Origin: Candidatus Zixiibacteriota bacterium
GTDB taxonomy: Bacteria > Zixibacteria > MSB-5A5 > CAIYYT01
Direction: 5' to 3'
Assembly: GCA_023134875.1 (NCBI GenBank)
Contig: JAGLUH010000126.1
Span: forward strand, 1 to 6,702
Length of the DNA: 6,702 bases
The notes beneath the pieces are model-generated. The model was not told where the DNA came from, ran no database searches, and saw only the letters and a list, made by a program, of their open reading frames with translations. Shown in pieces: positions 1 to 5,623 of the stretch (its first letter is position 1; the number at the start of each line of letters is the position of its first letter). A program made the position numbers and the translations under genes.

Positions 1-1142
1 CGGGCCGATTCTTCCAGTTCTCCAGAGAGATCGGCTGTCATCGCCTCAGTCAGCGTGATAGCTCTTTTCAGTTCCCGGCTCTCTTTGAGGGCCGGCTCTT
101 TCTCGGTCCTCAGATCAGTGACGACGCGCAGGCTGTCGAAAGTAATGGTCACGTTCTTCAGATCACGCTGCAAGTAGTAGTTGATACCCAGGTAATAAAG
201 GGCGTTCAGGTTCTCGGGATCACCGCACAGGACATTATCGAACATCGCTGCTGCCGAGTCATACTCTTGCTGTTTGGACAGGGTTCGACCCCAGTGGACA
301 TAGAAATCGTTGCGTTTCCGTTTGCTGGGTGACTGGTCGATCAGTGTCCCGAAACAATTATCGATCTGTGACTTCTTTCCCAACGCCAGATAGGAATCGG
401 CCATGTGCTCGACCGCGTAGGCGAAATCGGGATTGACGTTGAATGCTTTGCGGAACTCAGCGATCGCCTCATTATAGCGACCGATCGCATGGAGGATTTC
501 GCCCCGGGAGTCATGGGGATTGGCCTGATTGGGAGCCAGACGGCTGTACTCCTCCAGGTGAGCAAGAGCGTCGTCATAGCGGCCAAGATAGTAGTTGAAG
601 TAGCCCAGCATATTGTGCGCCATGGCAAAGCCGGGATCAACTGCCAACGCTTCCAAGTAATACTCAATCGCAGCTTCGTAGTTATCGATCCGAGCTTCCA
701 GGCCCGCCAGCGTACTGTAGCCATCCCGATAATCAGGGTACCTCTCCAGATACTCCTCCGCCAGTTGACGGGTGGCGGCGGTGTCGGCACCATCACCTGC
801 CTGCCAGAGATCAAGCAGTAGTTGCTCGCGATCCGAGACCTGTTCTTTAAGCGAGTAGGCACGCTCCCACGCTTCTTTTCCCTTGTCGCGGAACCCCAAC
901 TGGTGGTAACAGCCCGAAAGTCGACATAACGCCATCACGAAATTGCTGTCTTCACGCACCGCTTTCTCGAAATACCCGCATGCCTCGCGGAAATACAACT
1001 GTTCATAGAGTACTATCCCCTCCTGGTAGTAGGAATAGGCGAGAGCGGAGGAGGTGGTAACCTCGCGATCATCTTTCAAGGCAAAGACTAAAGAGAGAAT
1101 CACGAGAAGAAGAAACAGGGCTAAAGCAAATTTACGATACAT
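1..1142 (-). CDS. Secreted or membrane-anchored TPR-repeat protein, C-terminus cut by window edge
   Basis: The reading frame is open for 380 codons from ATG at 1142 to the left edge, so the gene is partial at its 3' end. The start follows a GGGAGA ribosome site with a 6-nt gap. Residues 1-21 (MYRKFALALFLLLVILSLVFA) form a basic start and hydrophobic core, so it is a signal peptide or N-terminal anchor with possible cleavage after VFA. The rest is helical and dominated by tetratricopeptide repeats: about 34-67, 68-101, 138-171, 172-205, 207-239, 240-273 and more degenerate ones at 277-311 and 313-345. Typical TPR patterns are seen, such as LGRYDDALAHLEEYSRLAPN and IGRYNEAIAEFRKAFNVNPD. TPR arrays are protein-binding scaffolds; the partner and role cannot be told from sequence. 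It lies 155 bp downstream of glmS on the same strand, and no clear terminator separates them, so co-transcription is possible. A C-terminal domain may lie outside the window. Confidence 0.9.
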   Translation of the reverse strand, partial: MYRKFALALFLLLVILSLVFALKDDREVTTSSALAYSYYQEGIVLYEQLYFREACGYFEKAVREDSNFVMALCRLSGCYHQLGFRDKGKEAWERAYSLKEQVSDREQLLLDLWQAGDGADTAATRQLAEEYLERYPDYRDGYSTLAGLEARIDNYEAAIEYYLEALAVDPGFAMAHNMLGYFNYYLGRYDDALAHLEEYSRLAPNQANPHDSRGEILHAIGRYNEAIAEFRKAFNVNPDFAYAVEHMADSYLALGKKSQIDNCFGTLIDQSPSKRKRNDFYVHWGRTLSKQQEYDSAAAMFDNVLCGDPENLNALYYLGINYYLQRDLKNVTITFDSLRVVTDLRTEKEPALKESRELKRAITLTEAMTADLSGELEESA

Positions 1143-1297
1143 ATAAAATCTCCCGCCATAGTGGTCGGTTCCGCCGCTGTTTACCGGCCTGACAGTTTGC
1201 TGGCCAGCAGCTTAGTCTTACGTATCCTACACGATTAGGTTCGTTTTTTCTGCTACCGTTTCCCCCGTAAGCCCACCGTTTTCCTCAGGTCCCTAAG
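1143..1297. other. Intergenic region between glmS and the TPR gene
   Basis: This 155-bp gap lies between the glmS stop and the TPR start, both on the minus strand. It contains the TPR ribosome site (1149-1154) and a perfect 12-bp palindrome TGCTGGCCAGCA at 1198-1209. That palindrome has no adjacent T-run on the minus strand and so is not a convincing intrinsic terminator. I see no strong promoter for the TPR gene; a TAGGAT box can be read on the minus strand near 1220-1235, but it lacks a good -35 partner. Confidence 0.5.
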
Positions 1298-3124
1298 CTA
1301 TTCTACCGTAACCGATTTGGCCAGGTTACGGGGACGGTCAACATCGCAGCCGCGTAAAACAGCCACATGATAAGCCAGCAGTTGCAGAGGAATGATCGAG
1401 ACCGTCGGCGTCAGATGGTAAGGGACTTTCGGCAAATAGATCACATGATTAGCCAGATGGCCGATTTCCTCGTCGCCTTCCGTCGCCAGGGCGATCACCT
1501 GACCGTCACGCGCTTTGACCTCCTGGATATTGGAAATCACTTTGTCGTAGACCTGATCCTGCTGTGCCAGCACCACAACCGGCATATTCTCGTCAATCAG
1601 GGCAATCGGGCCATGCTTCATCTCCGCCGCCGGATAGCCTTCGGCATGTATGTAGGAAATCTCCTTGAGCTTGAGCGCTCCCTCCAACGCCACGGGGAAG
1701 TTCATTCCCCGACCAAGATATAGGAAATTGTTCTTGTCAGCATAACGAGCAGCGATATCCTTGATTTTATCTTCCTGTTCCAGCATCTTCTCCACCTGCT
1801 GGGGCAACCGCCGCATGGCGTCAATGATCTGCCGCCCTTTCTCCAGGGACATGTTGCGCTGGCGCGCCAACAGCAGGGTGATCAGGGAGAGAGCCGTAAC
1901 CTGCGAGGTAAACGCCTTGGTGGAGGCGACCCCGATTTCCGGGCCGGCATGGATGTAGATACCGCCGTCGGTTTCGCGGGTAATGGAAGAACCAACAACA
2001 TTGCAGATACCCAGCACGGTGGCTCCCTTGCGCCTGGCCTCCCGCAGTGCCGCCAGAGTATCGGCGGTTTCTCCCGACTGACTTATCACGAAGAGAAGGG
2101 TACCCTCGTCGATAATAGGGGAACGATACCGAAACTCCGAGGCGTACTCCACCTCAACCGGTATCCGCGCCAGGTCCTCAATCATGTACTCGCCGATTAG
2201 CGCTGCATGCCAGGAAGTACCGCAGGCGGTGATGATAATCCGCTTGATATCGAGCAATTCCTCCAGTTGCAGCTTCAAGCCATTAAGACGAGCAGTACCT
2301 TCCTCCCAGTTCAGGCGACCCCGCATACAGTTGCGGATGGCGGTGTGCTGCTCATAGATCTCCTTGAGCATGAAATGCTGGAAACCTCCCTTTTCGATCT
2401 GGTCAAGGTCCCATTCAATCTCATGATACTTGGGAGGAACCGGAACATTGTCGATCGTGCTGATATTGATACCGTCACGTTTGACTTCAACCAGTTCCCG
2501 CTCCCCCAGGTAGACCACCTTCTTGGTGTGCTCCATAATGGGGGAAACATCCGACGCCACCAGGTTTTCTCCCGCGCCGAGACCGATTACCAGGGGAGAA
2601 CCGTGGCGGGCGGCGACGAACAGATCGGGATGGTTCGCCGACAGCACGGCGATACCGTAGGTGCCCTCCACCTGCGACATCGCCAGCCTGACTGCGTTGG
2701 TCAGATCACCGTCATAAAACTCCTCGATCAGGTGGGCGATCACTTCACTGTCGGTGTCAGTACTAAAAGAGTGGCCCTTCCGCGCCAGCAATTCTTTCAA
2801 GGCGCCGAAGTTTTCAATGATGCCGTTATGCACCACGGCGATATCACCGGAGCCTGATGTATGAGGGTGGGCGTTGTTGTCGGTGGGGGCGCCATGAGTA
2901 GCCCAGCGGGTATGAGCAATTCCTAATGTCGCGGTAAAGGAATTTCCCTTAAGGTGTTCCTCAAGCATCTGGAGTTTACCGGCTACTTTTCTCTGAATCA
3001 ACCCACCCTGTTCCAGCAGAGCAATTCCCGCCGAGTCGTAGCCGCGATATTCAAGACGTTTCAGACCATTGATTAGAATCGGACAGGCGGTGCGCTCACC
3101 AATATAGGCTACTATACCACACAT
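1298..3124 (-). CDS. glmS: Glutamine--fructose-6-phosphate aminotransferase (isomerizing), glucosamine-6-phosphate synthase
   Basis: Cytosolic enzyme that makes glucosamine-6-phosphate from fructose-6-phosphate and glutamine, the first committed step to UDP-GlcNAc for peptidoglycan and lipopolysaccharide. It is full length at 608 aa (E. coli about 609). The N-terminal class II glutaminase domain starts with MCGIVAYIG, giving the Cys2 nucleophile exposed after Met removal. Glutamine-site residues are visible as HTRWATHG (71-78), HNG (99-101) and D123. Two SIS sugar-isomerase domains follow: TACGTS (299-304), SQSGET (348-353) and STKAFTSQ (401-408) in the first, and the second to the C-terminus. 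The isomerase residues E488 (KLKEIS), H504 (MKHGP) and K603 in the C-terminal LAKSVTVE are all present. The ATG at 3124 has an AAAGGA site 8 nt upstream. Nothing suggests decay. I see no glmS ribozyme core in the 5' leader. Confidence 0.99.
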   Translation of the reverse strand: MCGIVAYIGERTACPILINGLKRLEYRGYDSAGIALLEQGGLIQRKVAGKLQMLEEHLKGNSFTATLGIAHTRWATHGAPTDNNAHPHTSGSGDIAVVHNGIIENFGALKELLARKGHSFSTDTDSEVIAHLIEEFYDGDLTNAVRLAMSQVEGTYGIAVLSANHPDLFVAARHGSPLVIGLGAGENLVASDVSPIMEHTKKVVYLGERELVEVKRDGINISTIDNVPVPPKYHEIEWDLDQIEKGGFQHFMLKEIYEQHTAIRNCMRGRLNWEEGTARLNGLKLQLEELLDIKRIIITACGTSWHAALIGEYMIEDLARIPVEVEYASEFRYRSPIIDEGTLLFVISQSGETADTLAALREARRKGATVLGICNVVGSSITRETDGGIYIHAGPEIGVASTKAFTSQVTALSLITLLLARQRNMSLEKGRQIIDAMRRLPQQVEKMLEQEDKIKDIAARYADKNNFLYLGRGMNFPVALEGALKLKEISYIHAEGYPAAEMKHGPIALIDENMPVVVLAQQDQVYDKVISNIQEVKARDGQVIALATEGDEEIGHLANHVIYLPKVPYHLTPTVSIIPLQLLAYHVAVLRGCDVDRPRNLAKSVTVE

Positions 3125-3250
3125 CGTATCAGTCCTTTGGATGCTAAGATTTTCACCGTTGCCGCTAACTCCACTATCTTCCTGTGTGGATGAAGAAACA
3201 AACTGCTTCCTGTCTATTGTGAAAGACGACCGCGTTGCTCTATTTCTTTA

Positions 3251-3256
3251 AGTATA
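3251..3256 (-). promoter_or_regulatory. Candidate -10 box of the glmS promoter
   Basis: On the minus strand this reads TATACT, five of six matches to the sigma-70 TATAAT consensus. The matching -35 is weak: TCGAGC, with 16 bp spacing and three of six matches. Transcription from here would give a leader of about 120 nt before glmS, containing one CTATTGTGAAAG copy (3214-3225) downstream of the start point. This is a consensus match only. Confidence 0.4.
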
Positions 3257-3359
3257 GCTGAAACTCTCTTCCGCTCGACTAACCAATCCGCACTCTCGCC
3301 CATCTTCAGGCAATAAACGCCTCCGGGAAGTCGGTGGCAAGCCAATTCTCTGCGCCTAT

Positions 3360-3377
3360 TGTGAAAGCGCTTTCACA
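3360..3377. promoter_or_regulatory. Perfect 18-bp palindromic operator, LacI-family or Rex-like
   Basis: The sequence TGTGAAAGCGCTTTCACA is a perfect palindrome with a central CG, 55 bp upstream of the ATG at 3433. Its core TGAAAGCGCTTTCA fits the LacI/CcpA-family operator style. Its outer arms TGTGAA and TTCACA equal Rex operator arms but are separated by 6 rather than 4 bp. No LacI-family regulator is encoded in the window, while rex is encoded about 0.8 kb away. A regulator-binding site is likely; which protein binds it is open. Confidence 0.7.
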
Positions 3378-3432
3378 CTGAAAACATCAGCACATCAGAT
3401 TTGATTTCTATCAGCCGCAGCCGCAAGCAGTT

Positions 3433-3954
3433 ATGATTGCGAGTATTCTGGCACGGTTATTGAACTGCTCTTATTTCAGTATGATACAGAAGCAGAACCG
3501 ACATATACCGGATTACAGAATAAACGCATTCCTGCTGTTCCAGTTGACTTTTTTCCTCCTCGTACTCTTCTCTCCACAGCATCTTTTTGCCGGTAATTAC
3601 CCCAAGGATGGCGTTTTCAAGCGTCTTCCCGACTCCCGTGACAACTGGTACTTCATTGACCATCACAACTGGGAAATCAAGGCTCCCGACAAGTGGACGC
3701 ACATGATGGGTTCGCTTGGCTCTTCTCTACTTTTTAGCCGCGTCATGAACAAGTATGCCGCCGCCGCGCTTGTCCTTTCTTTTGGGTTGTACAAAGAATA
3801 TGATGATGCGTTCCGGGAAGGATGGTCGTATCGCGATATTATCGCCGATCTCCTCGGTGTGACCAGTTCCCTGGTTTCCAGCGATAAATACTCTTTGATT
3901 TGCGACTATAACCAGCAAGAAGTGATGTTAAAATTGACTATTTCGATACGGTAG
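3433..3954 (+). CDS. Small membrane-associated or exported protein, YfiM/DUF2279-like
   Basis: It encodes 173 aa if the ATG at 3433 is used, or 157 aa from the ATG at 3481. Neither has a clear Shine-Dalgarno sequence, so the start is uncertain. Residues 32-53 form a hydrophobic segment ending in HLFAG, fitting a signal peptide with a long n-region or a membrane anchor. The mature part has DKWTHMMGSLGSSLLF (86-101), a hydrophobic stretch AAAALVLSFGLYKEYDD (109-125), then GWSYRDIIADLLGV (130-143). The order DKW-H, GxxKE, GWS-D--AD--G is the pattern of YfiM/DUF2279-type envelope proteins, whose function is poorly known. I made this match by eye, so it is a family suggestion. The gene stands alone between the palindromic operator region and a strong terminator. 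The C-terminal 30 residues are hydrophilic and unrecognised. Confidence 0.75.
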   Translation: MIASILARLLNCSYFSMIQKQNRHIPDYRINAFLLFQLTFFLLVLFSPQHLFAGNYPKDGVFKRLPDSRDNWYFIDHHNWEIKAPDKWTHMMGSLGSSLLFSRVMNKYAAAALVLSFGLYKEYDDAFREGWSYRDIIADLLGVTSSLVSSDKYSLICDYNQQEVMLKLTISIR

Positions 3955-3985
3955 CGAAGTCAGGCCGAATAACGGTTTACTTCGG

Positions 3986-4020
3986 GAAGCGGCTCTGTGA
4001 GGGGAACCGCTTCTTTTTTT
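3986..4020 (+). terminator. Rho-independent terminator after the YfiM-like gene
   Basis: A GAAGCGG arm (3986-3992) pairs perfectly with CCGCTTC (4007-4013), followed at once by seven T residues (4014-4020). The 14-nt loop contains a small inner CTC/GAG pairing. It begins 31 bp after the stop of the upstream gene and separates that gene from rex. Confidence 0.9.
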
Positions 4021-4120
4021 GGGCCTGATTTCGCTATCTTCTCCCGCGATAGCCTGTAGATCAAGCGGCTTGTCCGTTTGATTTTCATTATAGCGCGTGG
4101 GATACCAGTGTTATCCTGCT

Positions 4121-4128
4121 TTGTGAAA
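4121..4128 (+). promoter_or_regulatory. Possible Rex half-site upstream of rex
   Basis: TTGTGAAA here repeats the left arm of the full Rex operator at 4163. The two copies are exactly 42 bp apart, about four helical turns, so they would face the same side of the DNA. There is no matching right arm. It may be an auxiliary contact or chance. Confidence 0.3.
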
Positions 4129-4136
4129 AAATGTAC

Positions 4137-4142
4137 TTGACA
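4137..4142 (+). promoter_or_regulatory. Candidate -35 box of the rex promoter
   Basis: A perfect TTGACA lies upstream of rex. The -10 position, 17-18 bp downstream (about 4160-4166, TCTTGT), is poor and overlaps the left edge of the Rex operator. A repressor sitting there would block RNA polymerase. The -35 match is clear; the full promoter is an inference. Confidence 0.5.
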
Positions 4143-4162
4143 ACACCGGCAGACCTCCTTTC

Positions 4163-4180
4163 TTGTGAAAGGTTTCACAA
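4163..4180. promoter_or_regulatory. Rex operator (autoregulatory)
   Basis: TTGTGAAAGGTTTCACAA matches the known Rex operator pattern TTGTGAA-N4-TTCACAA with every arm base. It lies 13 bp upstream of the TTG start of rex, next to the rex ribosome site and 20 bp after a TTGACA -35. Rex binds such sites when NADH is low and releases when NADH rises, so rex is most likely under its own control. Confidence 0.92.
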
Positions 4181-4184
4181 CACT

Positions 4185-4190
4185 GGAGGA
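4185..4190 (+). promoter_or_regulatory. Ribosome binding site that decides the rex start
   Basis: GGAGGA lies 3 nt before the in-frame TTG at 4194 (4 nt if counted from GGAGG). No ATG or GTG start with such a site exists nearby, and the in-frame ATG at 4131 would place the operator and this site inside the coding sequence. The TTG is therefore the preferred start. Confidence 0.75.
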
Positions 4191-4193
4191 ATC

Positions 4194-4889
4194 TTGACTG
4201 AAGGGTGGAAAGCAACCGACAACAGGAAAATTTCAGAATCGACTATTCACCGACTGTCGCATTACTACCGGACTCTTTCCGTTCTGGAACGGGAGGATTA
4301 CGAGACCATCTCCTCCAGGGAATTGGCCCGGCGGGAGAAGCTGACACCGGCGCAGGTGCGCAAGGACCTCTCCTTTTTCGGCTCTTTCGGCACGAGGGGG
4401 CTCGGTTATCCGGTAAAAGACCTGCGGGCGAAGATCGCCAATATTCTTGGGATCGACCGTGCCTGGAACGTGGCATTGATCGGTGTCGGTAATATCGGCT
4501 CGGCTATGGTGTCATACAAGGAATTCGTCAAGCAGGGATTTGCAATCAAGTTGCTGTTCGACAACGACCAGCGGAAAATCGGCTCCAATCATAAAGGTAT
4601 CATTGTCCATGATATGAGGGATTTGGAGAAGGAACTCAAGGCGAAAAAAATCGATATAGTTATGATCGCCGTGCCAGCGACGGTGGCACAGAATATAGTG
4701 GACGATGTTGTTCGTTGCGGCATCCGCGCTATCCTCAACTTCGCGCCGGTTAAGCTGAAAGTGGCTGATAATGTATTCTATCGTTCCGAGAATATGGCGA
4801 TGGAACTGGAATATCTCTCCTTCGCCCTGGTCAATCTCGCCAACCGGAGCGGCGGGAAAAAACTTGACAAGGATTCGACAAACTCTTAG
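4194..4889 (+). CDS. rex: Redox-sensing transcriptional repressor Rex
   Basis: Cytosolic homodimeric repressor that reads the NADH/NAD+ ratio and controls fermentation and respiration genes. From the TTG start it has 231 aa, slightly longer than the usual roughly 210. The extra is about 11 residues before the conserved KISESTIHRLSHYYRTL (12-28). The N-terminal winged helix runs to about residue 75, with ISSRELARREKLTPAQVRKD (39-58) and the Rex hallmark FGSFGTRGLGY (62-72). A Rossmann NAD(H) domain follows, with the nucleotide loop GVGNIG (97-102), an acidic strand end LLFDND, and IVMIAVPAT. The C-terminal helix, MAMELEYLSFALVNL, is the swapped dimer helix of the family. A longer frame opens at ATG 4131, but the operator and ribosome site argue against it. 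A perfect Rex operator precedes it. The next gene follows after 37 bp. Confidence 0.96.
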   Translation: MTEGWKATDNRKISESTIHRLSHYYRTLSVLEREDYETISSRELARREKLTPAQVRKDLSFFGSFGTRGLGYPVKDLRAKIANILGIDRAWNVALIGVGNIGSAMVSYKEFVKQGFAIKLLFDNDQRKIGSNHKGIIVHDMRDLEKELKAKKIDIVMIAVPATVAQNIVDDVVRCGIRAILNFAPVKLKVADNVFYRSENMAMELEYLSFALVNLANRSGGKKLDKDSTNS

Positions 4890-4926
4890 CTTTACTGGGT
4901 ATGTCTAATTGGGGTAGGAACATGTG

Positions 4927-5346
4927 ATGAAAATGGTAAGAGCCGGAATCCTCCTGGTTGTTTTATTGGGTCTGGGCTTGTTTGGCCTTGCCGACGCCTA
5001 TTTCTTCGGGCAGGTCTGTGTCGCTACCGGTACGATCCGTCTCTATGGCAACCTGGTGGAGAAAGGGTTGCCGCTGCATGCTTACATCGGTGACGATAAA
5101 GTGGCAGAATCTCTTACCAAATCGGGCGGCCGCTTTGAGTTGAGCATTCCCCAATACGATGCCTCGCACCCGGAAATTTCCGGCTACCACTCCCCTGATG
5201 ACATCATCCAGGTGAAACTCTCCGGCAAAACCGCCAAGCCGACTTTCATGCCTAACCGCAGTAAGATCGAGATCAACCTCGATGTTGAGCAGTCGCTCGA
5301 TGTCAAACTCTCCACCTGGGGCAAAATCAAAGCCCTCTTCAAATAG
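4927..5346 (+). CDS. Exported beta-rich protein of unknown function
   Basis: It encodes 139 aa from ATG 4927. AGGA at 4916-4919 sits 7 nt upstream; a GTG at 4924 directly before it is a possible alternative start. Residues 1-24 are a textbook signal peptide: basic start, leucine-rich core, and ADA before Tyr25 as a signal peptidase I site. The mature part (GTIRLYGNLVEKGLPLHAYIGDDKV, then an SGGRFELSIP turn and IIQVKLSGKTAKPTF) alternates in a way that suggests a beta-sandwich like carboxypeptidase-regulatory or Ig-like modules. I made no firm family match. No cell-wall anchor, catalytic motif or lipobox is visible. It starts 37 bp after rex with no terminator between them, so it may be expressed from the rex promoter. 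That would put an envelope protein under redox control, which is inference. Confidence 0.8.
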   Translation: MKMVRAGILLVVLLGLGLFGLADAYFFGQVCVATGTIRLYGNLVEKGLPLHAYIGDDKVAESLTKSGGRFELSIPQYDASHPEISGYHSPDDIIQVKLSGKTAKPTFMPNRSKIEINLDVEQSLDVKLSTWGKIKALFK

Positions 5347-5363
5347 GCCGGCCGCACACAGAT

Positions 5364-5468
5364 TGTGTCGAATTGTTATTCCCGTGAAAACTCTTGTGGT
5401 TGGCGTACGCCCTCGTACGCCAACTTCTGTGTCGAAGTAATTCGTGGTGCACCAGGGGGTACACCACG
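5364..5468. repeat. Two-hairpin intergenic repeat element
   Basis: The element has an 11-bp perfect inverted repeat, GTTGGCGTACG (5399-5409) with CGTACGCCAAC (5414-5424), around a 4-nt loop. A second hairpin follows: CGTGGTG (5443-5449) with CACCACG (5462-5468), plus three further pairs inside after one mismatch. Each hairpin is preceded by a related unit: TGTGTCGAA at 5364-5372 and again at 5428-5436, each followed by an ATTC then CGTG-like tail. This repeated plan resembles dispersed extragenic palindromic repeats. Other genome copies cannot be seen here. The second hairpin has T6 about 12 nt downstream, so it may also end transcription of the rex-distal gene. Confidence 0.75.
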
Positions 5469-5623
5469 CACAGACTTACTGTTTTTTGGCGGCAAACGTC
5501 TCGTCTGCCCCTGCCATTAGCGCAATTACTGCTTGACAGGAATGGATAAAGTTGTTTTTTGATATCAAAGATAACGAAATAGAGATCAGTCCTCTTAATT
5601 CTCGCATTTCTAGGGAGGGAGTC
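5469..5623. other. Upstream region of the SBBP-repeat gene
   Basis: This stretch contains a TTGACA at 5533-5538, but I find no good -10 at normal spacing, only T-rich sequence and GATATC at 5561-5566. The ribosome site AGGGAGGGA lies at 5612-5620. No gene or further repeat is evident. Confidence 0.4.

Larger units (their letters stand above)
3125..3432. other. Divergent regulatory region between glmS and the YfiM-like gene
   Basis: This 308-bp stretch has no credible gene. It separates glmS (minus) from the small exported protein (plus) and should hold both promoters. What can be seen: a minus-strand TATACT -10 box (3251-3256), a 12-bp motif CTATTGTGAAAG present at 3214-3225 and again at 3356-3367, and a perfect 18-bp palindrome at 3360-3377 that includes most of the second copy. 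No plus-strand promoter could be recognised with confidence. Confidence 0.7.

Noticed and set aside
405..821. Plus-strand open frame of 138 codons and minus-strand 341-862 frame
   Set aside because: Both overlap the continuous TPR-protein frame, which has clear repeat structure and a signal peptide; they are shadow frames.
1198..1209. TGCTGGCCAGCA palindrome as the glmS terminator
   Set aside because: No loop of usable size can form without breaking stem pairs, and no T-run follows on the minus strand.
2207..2857. Plus-strand open frame of 216 codons
   Set aside because: Lies fully antisense to glmS, whose catalytic motifs are intact; there is no independent start site or recognisable domain.
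3125..3250. Possible glmS ribozyme or riboswitch in the roughly 120-nt glmS leader
   Set aside because: The glmS ribozyme core (AGCGCC-type cleavage region and its pseudoknot partners) is not recognisable on the minus strand; the leader looks like plain upstream DNA with one short repeat.
4100..4116. GGATA/TATCC inverted repeat upstream of rex
   Set aside because: Only 5 bp per arm with a 7-nt gap, which is expected by chance.
5533..5565. TTGACA box as promoter of the SBBP gene
   Set aside because: No acceptable -10 at 16-18 bp; the nearest AT-rich box is spaced too far. Kept only as a note.
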